Below are positions 53,595 through 62,259 of a stretch of DNA of 64,000 nucleotides, one piece after another. This DNA comes from Hyphomicrobiales bacterium. Lineage in GTDB: Bacteria > Pseudomonadota > Alphaproteobacteria > Rhizobiales > Rhizobiaceae. The stretch spans positions 298,953-362,952 of the forward strand of contig UBUL01000018.1 of assembly GCA_900468625.1 (NCBI GenBank). The letters are read 5' to 3'. A model generated the notes under the pieces. That model had not been told where the DNA came from, searched no databases, and saw only the letters and a program-made list of their open reading frames with translations. The position numbers and the translations under genes are program-made. Each line of letters begins with the position of its first letter. Position 1 is the stretch's first letter.

Positions 53595-54647
53595 CTAACC
53601 TTCCGGCGGATAAATGTGGGCACCACCCCTATAATCCGAAATCGAATAGCAGCCCTCGCCCAGTTCGTGAACCGAGCTTCGACCGATGTCGGCCTTCCCG
53701 TAGCCGCCGGGAATATCGAGAATATAGGTAGGCTGGCAGAGGCCGGAAATACGGCCGCGCAGCGCCGCAACGATTGCCTGTCCCTCAGCGATCGTCAGGC
53801 GGAAATGGCTGGTGCCGGGTGCAAGATCGGGATGGTGCAGATAATAAGGCTTCACCCGCGCTTCGACGAAAGCCTTCATCAGCGCCGCCAACACCTCCGG
53901 ATCGTCATTGACGCCTTTGAGAAGAACCGACTGGCTGACGAGCACGATTCCCGCATCTACAAGCCGCGCACAGGCTGCCCGCGCCTCGTCCGTCATCTCC
54001 CTCGGATGATTGGCATGCAGCGCCACGTAAACGGTCTTGCCGCTCGCCTTCAGCGCCGCAATCAGTGCCGCGTCGATCTTCACAGGGTCTACGACGGGAA
54101 CGCGTGTGTGGAATCGGACGATCTTCACATGGTCCATTTCGGCAAGCTGTCTCAGGATCTCTTCCAGCCGCCGCGCAGAAAGGACCAGCGGATCGCCGCC
54201 AGTCAGGATGACCTCCCAGATCTCCCTATGCTCCCGGATATAAGCAAAGGCTCCGTCAAGCGCATCTCCGTCCAACGTACCCAGCCCTTGTGGGCCGACC
54301 ATTTCGCGCCGGAAGCAGAAGCGGCAATAGACCGGGCAGACATGCACGGCCTTCAGAAGCACCCTGTCGGAATAGCGATGCACGATGCCTTCGACCGGGC
54401 TATGCGCATGATCGCCGATCGGATCGGCGCGCTCCTCGGGCGTGACGAGCAATTCGGCCGCATCGGGCACGAACTGACGGGCGATGGGATCGGCCAGATC
54501 CGCAGGGTCGATCAGGCGCGCGGCGGTCGGCGTCAGCGCCACGGCATAGCGCTCCGCCACCGCCTCCAGCGCAATCGCCTGATCGGCATCGATCAGCCCG
54601 GCGCGCTCAAGCTCGCCGACGGTCCTGATGGGGCGCATCACGTTCAT
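53595..54647 (-). CDS. epmB: EF-P lysine 2,3-aminomutase (radical SAM)
   Basis: A 350-residue radical SAM enzyme that converts alpha-lysine to beta-lysine for EF-P modification. The [4Fe-4S] cluster motif CxxxCxxC is Cys104, Cys108 and Cys111 (HVCPVYCRFCFRREM), followed by EVILTGGDPLVLSARRLEEIL and HYSLHANHP-like VALHANHPREMTDEA. It is somewhat shorter than clostridial lysine 2,3-aminomutases, as usual for EpmB. Its start overlaps the epmA stop by four bases, and both are divergent from efp. Confidence 0.93.
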   Translation of the reverse strand: MNVMRPIRTVGELERAGLIDADQAIALEAVAERYAVALTPTAARLIDPADLADPIARQFVPDAAELLVTPEERADPIGDHAHSPVEGIVHRYSDRVLLKAVHVCPVYCRFCFRREMVGPQGLGTLDGDALDGAFAYIREHREIWEVILTGGDPLVLSARRLEEILRQLAEMDHVKIVRFHTRVPVVDPVKIDAALIAALKASGKTVYVALHANHPREMTDEARAACARLVDAGIVLVSQSVLLKGVNDDPEVLAALMKAFVEARVKPYYLHHPDLAPGTSHFRLTIAEGQAIVAALRGRISGLCQPTYILDIPGGYGKADIGRSSVHELGEGCYSISDYRGGAHIYPPEG

Positions 54648-55708
54648 GGGTCATACTCCGCAACCGGCGCCCACAACACCTGTTCGATCCGCGAGGCACC
54701 GGTTGCCAGCATGACGAGCCGGTCGAAGCCGAGCGCAATGCCGCTCGCTTCGGGCATGACGGCGAGCGCTGACAGAAAATCCTCGTCCAACGGATAGGTC
54801 TCGCCATAGACGCGCTGCTTTTCGGCCATCTCGATCTTGAACCGGCGGCGCTGCTCATCTGCATTGGTGAGTTCGCCGAAGGCATTGGCAAGCTCGACCC
54901 CGCAGGCATAAAGCTCGAAACGCTCGGCGACGCGATGATCCCCGGCAGAAGGCCGGGCAAGCGCCGCCTCGGAGACGGGATATTCATCAAGGATCGTGAC
55001 GCGGCCGAGGCCGAGATTAGGCTCGATCTTTTCGACCAGAACCCGGCTGAACAGATCCTGCCAGAGGTCGTCATCGGCAACACGAATGCCCGCCTTACGC
55101 ATATCCGCCGCCAGACGTTCGCGATCCGTCGACCCGTCAAGGCCAATGGAGGCAAAGAGGTCGATGCCAGCATAGCGTTCGAAGGCCGCAGCAACGCTGA
55201 TGCGCTCGGGCGGCAGGAACGGATCGGTCTCGGCGCCGCGATAGGTCAGCTTTTTTGCCCCGACAGTCTCGGCTGCCAACGGCAAAAGCACGGAGCAGTC
55301 GGCCATCAGGGTCTCATAGCTTTCGCCTGCCCGATACCATTCCAGCATGGTGAATTCCGGATGGTGCAGCGGTCCGCGCTCGCGATTGCGGTAGACATGG
55401 GCAAAGCAGGCAATGCGCTCTTCGCCGGCCGCAAGCAGCTTCTTGCAGGCAAATTCCGGCGAAGTGTGCAGATAGAGCGGCAATGCCTTGCCGTCCGTCG
55501 TCAGCGCCTCGGTCTCGAAAGCATGCAGATGCGCCTCGTTGCCGGGCGACACCTGCAGCGTCGCCGTATCGACCTCGATGAAGTCGTTGCGCGCAAAGAA
55601 AACCCGCAGCGCCGCCTGGATGGCATTGCGGCCGATGAGGAACGGCCGCCGGTCCGCATGGACATTGCGTGTCCACCAGGGGGACGCTTTGCTCGTCTTT
55701 GGCTTCAT
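54644..55708 (-). CDS. epmA: EF-P--(R)-beta-lysine ligase
   Basis: A 354-residue class II LysRS paralogue lacking the anticodon-binding domain. Motif 2 is in FAHVYRNRERGPLHHPEFTMLEWYR (read in parts) and motif 3 is GIALGFDRLVMLATGA near the end; the DTATLQVSPGNEAHLHAF segment is typical of EpmA/GenX. It transfers beta-lysine to Lys34 of EF-P. Start chosen at 55708 (MKPKTSK), with GAAGGCTAGGA upstream. It overlaps epmB, so ligase and mutase are coupled, and efp lies divergently 154 bp away. Confidence 0.95.
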   Translation of the reverse strand: MKPKTSKASPWWTRNVHADRRPFLIGRNAIQAALRVFFARNDFIEVDTATLQVSPGNEAHLHAFETEALTTDGKALPLYLHTSPEFACKKLLAAGEERIACFAHVYRNRERGPLHHPEFTMLEWYRAGESYETLMADCSVLLPLAAETVGAKKLTYRGAETDPFLPPERISVAAAFERYAGIDLFASIGLDGSTDRERLAADMRKAGIRVADDDLWQDLFSRVLVEKIEPNLGLGRVTILDEYPVSEAALARPSAGDHRVAERFELYACGVELANAFGELTNADEQRRRFKIEMAEKQRVYGETYPLDEDFLSALAVMPEASGIALGFDRLVMLATGASRIEQVLWAPVAEYDP

Positions 55709-55861
55709 TCCTAGCCTTCTTCCGCGCACCGGCTACGTTTGGGGGGTGGCAATTTCCGTTGATTTAGGGTAGTTGCGCCCCCAAGCAAACAATTGCTGCG
55801 TCTCGGAGAGCATTTCGACAGTCCCTCTACGACGCAAAACGCAGCGTTACAAGGAAGTCTT

Positions 55862-56431
55862 ATGGTCAAGGTCATCGCCTCTTCGGTCCGCAAGGGCAAC
55901 GTTCTCGACGTCGACGGCAAGCTCTACGTCGTTCTCACCGCACAGAACTTTCATCCGGGCAAGGGCACGCCGGTCACCCAGGTCGACATGCGCCGCATCG
56001 TCGATGGCGTGAAGGTGTCCGAACGCTGGCGCACCACCGAACAGGTCGAGCGCGCCTTCGTCGAAGACGTGAACTTCCAGTATCTCTACGAAGACGGCGA
56101 AGGCTTCCACTTCATGAATCCGGCCACCTACGACCAGGTCGTCGTCGATGTCGAAACCATGGGCGACCAGAAAGCCTATCTCCAGGAAGGCATGACCTGC
56201 ATCCTGTCGATCCATGAAGGCGTTCCGCTGGCGATCGAACTGCCGCGCCACGTCACGCTTGAGATCACGGAGACGGAACCGGTCGTCAAGGGCCAGACGG
56301 CGTCCTCGTCCTATAAGCCGGCCATGCTGTCGAACGGCGTGCGCACCATGGTTCCGCCGCACATCAATGCCGGCACCCGCGTCGTCATCGCGACGGAAGA
56401 CAATTCCTACGTCGAGCGCGCCAAGGACTGA
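55862..56431 (+). CDS. efp: Elongation factor P
   Basis: A 189-residue EF-P that enters the ribosomal E site and relieves stalling at proline runs. It has the three beta-barrel domains of the family. The loop [12 protein letters not shown] carries Lys34, the site that EpmA/EpmB modify, and both genes are adjacent here, so the modification is beta-lysylation, not rhamnosylation. Start set at [12 protein letters not shown] (55862) with AAGGAA upstream; the frame is open from 55793. An intrinsic terminator follows. Confidence 0.97.
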   Translation: MVKVIASSVRKGNVLDVDGKLYVVLTAQNFHPGKGTPVTQVDMRRIVDGVKVSERWRTTEQVERAFVEDVNFQYLYEDGEGFHFMNPATYDQVVVDVETMGDQKAYLQEGMTCILSIHEGVPLAIELPRHVTLEITETEPVVKGQTASSSYKPAMLSNGVRTMVPPHINAGTRVVIATEDNSYVERAKD

Positions 56432-56456
56432 GCATTCAAGCTCTCCGCCCATTGGG

Positions 56457-56487
56457 AAACGCCTCGTCCCCGTGACGGGGCGTTTTG
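56457..56487 (+). terminator. Intrinsic terminator after efp
   Basis: AAACGCCTC (56457-56465) pairs with GGGGCGTTT (56477-56485), with one T-G pair, closing a loop that holds a second short CCCCG/CGGGG option; T residues follow. It ends 43 bp before the stop of the convergent ABC protein, and can serve both strands. Confidence 0.6.
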
Positions 56488-56529
56488 CGTTCGGGCGGCT
56501 TGAAACCGCGCCGATCACGCCAACAGGCT

Positions 56530-58380
56530 CTATCGCATGCTGGCTTTTTTCTCGCTCGTCTGTTCCGCTTTGGCGGGTTCGGAAGGTGCATTTATTTCGA
56601 TGCTGTGCTCTTGCGGAGCCAGGGCCTGCATATGCAGGACACGCGGTGACATCGCCTGCATATAGGCATCGGAACGGCCGATATAGATCATCGTCACATC
56701 CGTAAGCTCCGCCAGCATGGCGCAGGCCTTTGCCTGAACTTCGGCCTCCAGCCCCTCAAAAGCATCGTCGAAGACGATCCATCTCGGCTTTGCCAGCAGC
56801 AGATGCGCAAAGCCGACGGCTTTCTGCTCCTCGGTATCCAGCAACCGGTCCCAGCGAGCCTGCGTGTCGAGGCGGCTCTTCAAGCGGCCGAGGCCCACCT
56901 TGTCCATAACGGCATCGACCGCAGCATCGTCATAGGCGTCCCTGTCGTCCGGGAAACAGATTGCCTCCCTGAGTGTGCCGCTCGGCACATAGGGCGTATG
57001 CGGCACGAACAGCATGTCTTCCATCGGCGGCAGGCTGACCGTTCCGGCGCCGCTGTACCATTGATGCGCCAGCACCTCGAACAGCAGTCTGCGGTTGACG
57101 CCATGATCGCCGTTGATCATGATGTGTTCGCCGGCATTGATCGTCACCGTTCCCTCGGCAATCCGGAAACCGTTCTCCGTGGCCTCGTCGCTGGTCTTCG
57201 TCGATACCTCCAGGTCGGTCCACACCATCGTACCGGGAGCGGCCTTTTCGAAGACGAGGGTGTGCGGCATCGGCATATTGTCGTCCATCTCCATCAGCGC
57301 CTTGCGGAAATCGGTGACGCGCATCAGTGTGGCGCGCCACTCCGCGATCGGACCGAAATTGGCGACATACCAGCGCAGCGCCGAATTGACCTGATTGAAG
57401 GCGCCGACAGCCACCATGAGCTGTCCGAACGTCAGGCCACCCGAGAAATAGGCGGGCGCGGCGACCAGGATCGGGATGATCAATACAAGCCAGCCGTAAC
57501 CGGCGGAAACCCAGGTCAGATTGGTATTGGCGATGGCAAGCTGCCGGATGACGGCGAGCACAGCCGAAATATCGAGATTGATCCGTCGGCGCTCGTTCTC
57601 CTCGCCGCCGGCAATCGTGATCGCCGGCATATGCTCGCTGGCATGCATGAGCGCAAAGCGCAGCTCTGCCTCTTTGGAATAGCGATCGGCATTCAGCCGC
57701 ACCAGCCGCCGGCCGACGAACTGGCTGAGGAACGAGGCCGACCCGGCATAGAGGATCGCCGCCCAGACCATATAGCCCGGAATGGAAAAGCTCATGCCGT
57801 TGACCTTGAACACCATGCCGCTGGACAACTCCCAGAGCACGCCGATGAAGCTGAGCAGCAGGATCGTCGCCTGCACGAGACCTATGGCGAGCCCGGTCGA
57901 GCTTTCGGCGAGATTGCGGGCATCTTCATGCAGCCGCTGATCCGGATTGACGCCGATGAGACCGGAGGAGGCGAGGCGAAGCGCACGCTTCGCCTGCAGC
58001 CATTGGTCGACCAGATCGCGCGCCAGCCCCTCGCGCATGTAGAGCGCGGTCATCTGGTTGAGCCAGGCCTGGACGACGTTGAGAACCAGCAGCGAACCGG
58101 CGATGATGCCGAAAACGCCGAGCTGGTGGAAAAAGGCGGAAATATCGCGCCGCGCCAGCGAATCGTAGAAGGGAGCATTCCAGCTGTTCAGCAGCACCTG
58201 GACATAAGCGGTGACCAGGATGATCACGAAGAGCGCGACGGTCAGGGAAATGATCTTGATCCGGACGGCAGAGTTCCAGAAGGCAGACAACATCATCCTC
58301 AACCGAAAGAAGAGGCTCAAATCATATCCGACCTGTTCGTTTCCCTGGATATTCGGCTTGGCTTGCGCTTCAACTGCCAT
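56530..58380 (-). CDS. SbmA/YddA-like ABC protein with degenerate ATP-binding domain
   Basis: A 616-residue protein: six-helix SbmA/BacA-like membrane domain (about 35-340, FYDSLARRDISAFFHQL, then LNADRYSKEAELRFALMH) fused to an ABC-type domain. All ATP motifs are altered: Walker A is GDHGVNRRLL (424-433, no GK[ST]), signature LDTEEQ (514-519, not LSGGE), Walker B IVFDDA (Asp in place of the catalytic Glu), and the H-loop IGRS lacks His. The domain may have become structural, with transport driven by proton flow as in SbmA/BacA, which takes up peptides. Start at MAVEAQ, with AGGGAAGTGCTG before it. Confidence 0.85.
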   Translation of the reverse strand: MAVEAQAKPNIQGNEQVGYDLSLFFRLRMMLSAFWNSAVRIKIISLTVALFVIILVTAYVQVLLNSWNAPFYDSLARRDISAFFHQLGVFGIIAGSLLVLNVVQAWLNQMTALYMREGLARDLVDQWLQAKRALRLASSGLIGVNPDQRLHEDARNLAESSTGLAIGLVQATILLLSFIGVLWELSSGMVFKVNGMSFSIPGYMVWAAILYAGSASFLSQFVGRRLVRLNADRYSKEAELRFALMHASEHMPAITIAGGEENERRRINLDISAVLAVIRQLAIANTNLTWVSAGYGWLVLIIPILVAAPAYFSGGLTFGQLMVAVGAFNQVNSALRWYVANFGPIAEWRATLMRVTDFRKALMEMDDNMPMPHTLVFEKAAPGTMVWTDLEVSTKTSDEATENGFRIAEGTVTINAGEHIMINGDHGVNRRLLFEVLAHQWYSGAGTVSLPPMEDMLFVPHTPYVPSGTLREAICFPDDRDAYDDAAVDAVMDKVGLGRLKSRLDTQARWDRLLDTEEQKAVGFAHLLLAKPRWIVFDDAFEGLEAEVQAKACAMLAELTDVTMIYIGRSDAYMQAMSPRVLHMQALAPQEHSIEINAPSEPAKAEQTSEKKASMR

Positions 58381-58545
58381 CAGCACTTCCCTGCGACGCA
58401 CGTCCCGTCAGTTAATCATGACCCGCCCTCATGTCCACCCTTGCAACAGATCGGTGCGATCACGTTCCTATATACACGGTTTCGCGTCTTGAACCGAATT
58501 AGGTCAGCAATTAGCCTGCACCCGAAAGATTGAGAAAGCCTTCCG

Positions 58546-59388
58546 ATGCAATTTCAAGGAACTGCGGACTACATCGCCGACAAGGACCTGATGGTTGCCG
58601 TCAATGCCGCCATCAGGCTGGAGCGTCCCCTCCTCGTCAAAGGCGAGCCGGGTACGGGCAAGACCGAGCTTGCGCGCCAGGTGGCGGCCGCCCTTGGACT
58701 CGAGCTTATCGAATGGAACGTGAAGTCGACGACCAAGGCCCAGCAGGGCCTCTACGAATATGATGCCGTTTCGCGCCTGCGCGACAGCCAGCTCGGCGAC
58801 ATCAGAGTCCATGACGTCCGCAACTATATCAGGCGAGGCAAGCTCTGGCAGGCCTTCACCTCGCCGAAGAAGTGCATACTGCTGATCGACGAGATCGACA
58901 AGGCCGACATCGAATTCCCGAACGATCTCCTACAGGAACTCGACCGCATGGAGTTTCATGTCTACGAAACGAGCGAGACGATCCGGGCAGCTGTCCGCCC
59001 GATCGTCGTCATCACATCGAACAACGAGAAGGAACTGCCGGACGCCTTCCTGCGCCGCTGTTTCTTCCATTACATCCGCTTTCCTGAGATGGAGACATTG
59101 ACCCGCATCGTCGAGGTTCACTATCCCGGCATCAAGCAGACCCTTGTCCATGCGGCACTGACGCAATTCTTCGAGATCCGCGACGTGCCGGGCCTGAAGA
59201 AGAAACCTTCGACCTCCGAAGCCCTCGATTGGATCCGCCTATTGGTCGCCGATGATGTCGATCCGGAAACGCTCCGCGCCGATGCGAGGACCGCATTGCC
59301 GAAGCTTCATGGCGCTCTGCTGAAGAACGAACAGGATGTACACCTTTTCGAACGGCTGGCTTTCATGGCGCGAGGGCAGGGCAAGTAA
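58546..59388 (+). CDS. MoxR-family AAA+ ATPase
   Basis: A 280-residue MoxR ATPase. Walker A is GEPGTGKT (33-40), Walker B LLIDEIDKAD, sensor 1 VVITSNNEKELPDAFLRR with the following arginine finger. MoxR proteins act as chaperone-like loaders with VWA partners; here the VWA gene is at 60941, separated by a NUDIX gene and metA. Its stop overlaps the NUDIX start by one base. No sign of a transmembrane or signal segment. Confidence 0.92.
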   Translation: MQFQGTADYIADKDLMVAVNAAIRLERPLLVKGEPGTGKTELARQVAAALGLELIEWNVKSTTKAQQGLYEYDAVSRLRDSQLGDIRVHDVRNYIRRGKLWQAFTSPKKCILLIDEIDKADIEFPNDLLQELDRMEFHVYETSETIRAAVRPIVVITSNNEKELPDAFLRRCFFHYIRFPEMETLTRIVEVHYPGIKQTLVHAALTQFFEIRDVPGLKKKPSTSEALDWIRLLVADDVDPETLRADARTALPKLHGALLKNEQDVHLFERLAFMARGQGK

Positions 59389-59810
59389 TGCAGCCGGATG
59401 CCATCAAGGTATTGATTTATGCCCTACGGGGCGATGATCTTCTTGTTTTCGACGAGCCGGATTTTCCGGTCATCGAGCCGCAGGTGCCGGGCGGCACGGT
59501 CGAAGATGGCGAAGATCTGGCCCTCGCAGCCGCGCGCGAATTCGAGGAGGAAACGGGCCTCACTTCGGGCATTCTGCAAAAATTGGGCGTGCAGGATTAC
59601 CGCTTCGAGCGCGAAGGGCGCACCCATCATCATCAGCGGCACTACTTCTGCTGCAATCTGCCGGAGACGACACCCGACACTTGGCGCCATTTCGAGATGA
59701 CGCCGTTTGATGGCGGCGAACCGATCTGCTTCCGGTTCTTCTGGATCTCGGCAGCAGAAGCGCGTGAACGCCTCGGCTATGGAATGCATGCACTTCTAGA
59801 CCGTCTGTAA
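59388..59810 (+). CDS. NUDIX hydrolase
   Basis: A 140-residue NUDIX protein. The Nudix box runs from Gly36 to Leu58 (GTVEDGEDLALAAAREFEEE, then TGL), matching Gx5Ex7REUxEExGU. It would hydrolyse a nucleoside-diphosphate-linked compound; there is no clue to which. It starts inside the last codon of the MoxR gene, so the two are cotranscribed and translationally coupled. Confidence 0.9.
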   Translation: MQPDAIKVLIYALRGDDLLVFDEPDFPVIEPQVPGGTVEDGEDLALAAAREFEEETGLTSGILQKLGVQDYRFEREGRTHHHQRHYFCCNLPETTPDTWRHFEMTPFDGGEPICFRFFWISAAEARERLGYGMHALLDRL

Positions 59811-59859
59811 GCGACAATCGGCATCGGAACGCGGCCGCCGGCCCCGCAAAGCTTGGCCA

Positions 59860-59888
59860 TTGACCCGCCGCACCGGCAGGTTTATGGA
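59860..59888 (+). promoter_or_regulatory. Probable promoter of metA
   Basis: TTGACC (59860-59865), 17-bp spacer, TATGGA (59883-59888). A start of transcription near 59895 would fall just at the beginning of the SAM-II aptamer, which supports both assignments. Confidence 0.55.
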
Positions 59889-59896
59889 TTTCAGCC

Positions 59897-59949
59897 TGTG
59901 GTGATTTGGCCGGCCGGCTTGCAGCCACGTTAAATAAGTCGCTAAAGGG
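59897..59949 (+). promoter_or_regulatory. SAM-II riboswitch aptamer
   Basis: The stretch starts TGTGGTGATTTGG and ends GCAGCCACGTTAAATAAG, then TCGCTAAAGGG. It follows the SAM-II consensus order: P1 5' strand (GTGG) with TGATTT, the variable loop, TTGCAG, P1 3' strand (CCAC), TAAA, then GCTAAAGGG, which makes the pseudoknot with the loop. The class is known in alphaproteobacteria before metA and metX genes. S-adenosylmethionine binding would turn off metA. It lies 62 bp before the metA start and directly before a terminator. Confidence 0.85.
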
Positions 59950-59959
59950 CCGCGTGCGG

Positions 59960-59991
59960 ACCGGTAGCGATTCATCGCGGCCGGTTTTTTT
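59960..59991 (+). terminator. Intrinsic terminator coupled to the SAM-II riboswitch
   Basis: ACCGG (59960-59964) pairs with CCGGT (59981-59985), enclosing GCGAT/ATCGC, and is followed by seven T residues ending at 59991. It is a complete intrinsic terminator 19 bp before the metA ATG. Combined with the aptamer just upstream, it points to control by transcription termination, at least in part. Confidence 0.75.
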
Positions 59992-60010
59992 GTATTTGGC
60001 GAGTGAAACG

Positions 60011-60937
60011 ATGCCCATCAAGATTCCCGATACGCTGCCCGCATTCGAAACCCTTCAGAGCGAGGGTGTGCGCGTGATGACCGAAACGGTGGCGTTCCGT
60101 CAGGATATCCGCCCCCTTCAGATCGGGCTTCTCAACCTCATGCCGAACAAGATCAAGACCGAGGTCCAGATGGCGCGCCTGGTCGGCGCATCGCCGCTGC
60201 AGGTGGAGTTCTCGCTGGTGCGCATCGGCGCGCACAAGGCCAAGAACACCTCCGAGGAGCATCTGCTCTCCTTCTACCGGACCTGGGATGAAGTGAAGCA
60301 CCGCAAGTTCGACGGCTTCATCATCACGGGCGCGCCGATCGAGCTGCTCGACTATGAAGACGTGACCTACTGGGAGGAGATGCAGCAGATATTCGACTGG
60401 ACGGCCACCAATGTGCATTCGACGCTCAACGTCTGCTGGGGCGCGATGGCGGCGATCTATCACTTCCACAAGGTGCCGAAATACACGTTGACCGAAAAGG
60501 CCTTCGGCGTCTACCGCCACCAGAACCTGAAGCCCTCGTCGGTCTATCTCAACGGCTTTTCCGACGATTTCGCCGTGCCGGTCTCGCGCTGGACGGAGGT
60601 GAAACGCGCCGATATCGAGAAAGTGCCCGGCCTGCAGATCCTGATGGATTCGAGCGAGATGGGCGTCTGCCTCGTGCATGAACAGGCCTGCAACCGGCTC
60701 TACATGTTCAATCACGTGGAGTATGATTCCACCTCGCTGGCGGATGAGTATTTCCGGGATGTGAATGCCGGCGTGCCGATCAAGATGCCGCACAACTACT
60801 TCCCGCACAATGACCCGGAAATCCCCCCGCAGAACCGGTGGCGCAGCCACGCGCACCTGTTCTTCGGCAATTGGATCAACGAGATCTACCAGACCACGCC
60901 GTATGATCTGGAGGAGATCGGCCAGGAAAGGACTTGA
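60011..60937 (+). CDS. metA: Homoserine O-acyltransferase (MetA family, probably acetyl)
   Basis: A 308-residue MetA enzyme for the first step of methionine synthesis from homoserine. The nucleophile is Cys142 (LNVCWGAMA), and the NHVEYD segment holds the catalytic His/Glu. Residue 111, which decides acyl-CoA choice in this family, is Glu ([10 protein letters not shown]), the value linked to acetyl-CoA; succinyl users such as E. coli have Gly. The ATG at 60011 is chosen because the longer frame from 59906 would run through the riboswitch. Control by SAM through the riboswitch is expected. The VWA gene follows after 3 bp. Confidence 0.94.
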   Translation: MPIKIPDTLPAFETLQSEGVRVMTETVAFRQDIRPLQIGLLNLMPNKIKTEVQMARLVGASPLQVEFSLVRIGAHKAKNTSEEHLLSFYRTWDEVKHRKFDGFIITGAPIELLDYEDVTYWEEMQQIFDWTATNVHSTLNVCWGAMAAIYHFHKVPKYTLTEKAFGVYRHQNLKPSSVYLNGFSDDFAVPVSRWTEVKRADIEKVPGLQILMDSSEMGVCLVHEQACNRLYMFNHVEYDSTSLADEYFRDVNAGVPIKMPHNYFPHNDPEIPPQNRWRSHAHLFFGNWINEIYQTTPYDLEEIGQERT

Positions 60938-60940
60938 GGC

Positions 60941-62134
60941 TTGTTTATTCCCTTCTTCCTGAAACTCAAGGAAGCGAAGGTTCCGGTGACGCTCCGGGAA
61001 TTCCTGTCGCTACTTGAGGGAATGGAAGAGGGGATAGCCGATTACGACGTCGAGGCCTTCTACTATCTGGCCCGCACCACGCTCATCAAGGACGAGCGCT
61101 TCATCGATCGCTTCGACCAGATCTTCGCCGACTATTTTCGCGGCGTCGAAGCGATCGGCGGCAATGCCGATGGAGAAGCGGTGGAACCGGCCGCCATTCC
61201 CGACGAATGGCTGCGCAAGCTCGCCGAACGGCATCTGACCGAAGAGGAAAGAAAAGAGATCGAGGCCCTTGGCGGCTTCGACAAGCTGATGGAGACGCTG
61301 CGCGAGCGGCTGGCCGAGCAGGAGCGCCGGCATCAGGGCGGCTCGAAATGGATCGGCACGGCCGGCACCTCGCCCTTCGGCGCCTATGGCTACAATCCGG
61401 ACGGCGTGCGGATCGGCCAGGAAAGCTCGCGCCACCGCCGCGCGGTAAAAGTCTGGGACCGGCGTGACTTCCAGAATCTCGACGACGGCGTCGAGCTCGG
61501 CACCCGCAACATCAAGGTGGCGCTGAAGCGTCTGCGCCGCTGGGTGCGCGAGGGGGCGGCCGAGGAGCTGGATCTCTCCGGCACCATCCGCTCCACCGCC
61601 GAGCATGGCTATCTCGATGTCCGGACGCGGCCGGAGCGCCGCAACGCGGTGAAGCTCCTGATGTTCTTCGACGTCGGCGGCTCGATGGACGATCATATCC
61701 GCGTCGTGGAAGAACTCTTCTCCGCCGCCCGCGCGGAATTTCGTCATATGGAATATTTCTACTTCCACAACTGCCTCTATGAAGGCGTGTGGAAGGACAA
61801 TCGCCGCCGGCGCGTCGACATCACGGCAACGTCCGATCTGATCCGCACCTTCGGCCCCGACTACCGCGTCGTCTTCGTCGGCGATGCATCGATGAGCCCC
61901 TACGAAATCACTCAGCCGGGCGGCTCGGTGGAGCATTGGAACAAGGAAGCCGGCGAGGCCTGGCTTGCCCGGATGACCGGCCATTTCCGCAAATGCATCT
62001 GGCTGAACCCCGTGCCGGAAAACTACTGGGGCTCTACGACCTCGATCTCCATCGTCCGCCGCCTGATGAGCGACCGCATGTATCCCCTGACGCTCGGCGG
62101 GCTGGAGAAGGCGACGAGGGAATTGTCGCGCTGA
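60941..62134 (+). CDS. VWA-domain protein (CoxE-like), partner of MoxR
   Basis: A 397-residue protein with an N-terminal helical region (residues 1-130), a linker and a C-terminal von Willebrand factor A-like domain. The MIDAS-like motif is DVGGS (Asp244 to Ser248), a variant of DxSxS common in CoxE/YehP-type proteins. The start is a TTG with AGGAAAGG upstream, three bases after the metA stop. It is normally encoded next to a MoxR ATPase; here NUDIX and metA lie between them. It probably works with MoxR in assembly or activation of another protein. Confidence 0.88.
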   Translation: MFIPFFLKLKEAKVPVTLREFLSLLEGMEEGIADYDVEAFYYLARTTLIKDERFIDRFDQIFADYFRGVEAIGGNADGEAVEPAAIPDEWLRKLAERHLTEEERKEIEALGGFDKLMETLRERLAEQERRHQGGSKWIGTAGTSPFGAYGYNPDGVRIGQESSRHRRAVKVWDRRDFQNLDDGVELGTRNIKVALKRLRRWVREGAAEELDLSGTIRSTAEHGYLDVRTRPERRNAVKLLMFFDVGGSMDDHIRVVEELFSAARAEFRHMEYFYFHNCLYEGVWKDNRRRRVDITATSDLIRTFGPDYRVVFVGDASMSPYEITQPGGSVEHWNKEAGEAWLARMTGHFRKCIWLNPVPENYWGSTTSISIVRRLMSDRMYPLTLGGLEKATRELSR

Positions 62135-62259
62135 GCTAAGTTCTCTCCGAGCGGCTGGGGCAAAGTTGGCGAACCGAAACGCCACTAAATTACCACAACC
62201 ATTTGTAGAGAATGAGGCACATTGGATAACCCCACGGATCGCAGGGGAAGTTGGTGGAG

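Noticed and set aside
59906..60010. N-terminal extension of MetA
   Set aside because: It would translate the riboswitch and terminator; the ATG at 60011 gives the standard MetA N-terminus.
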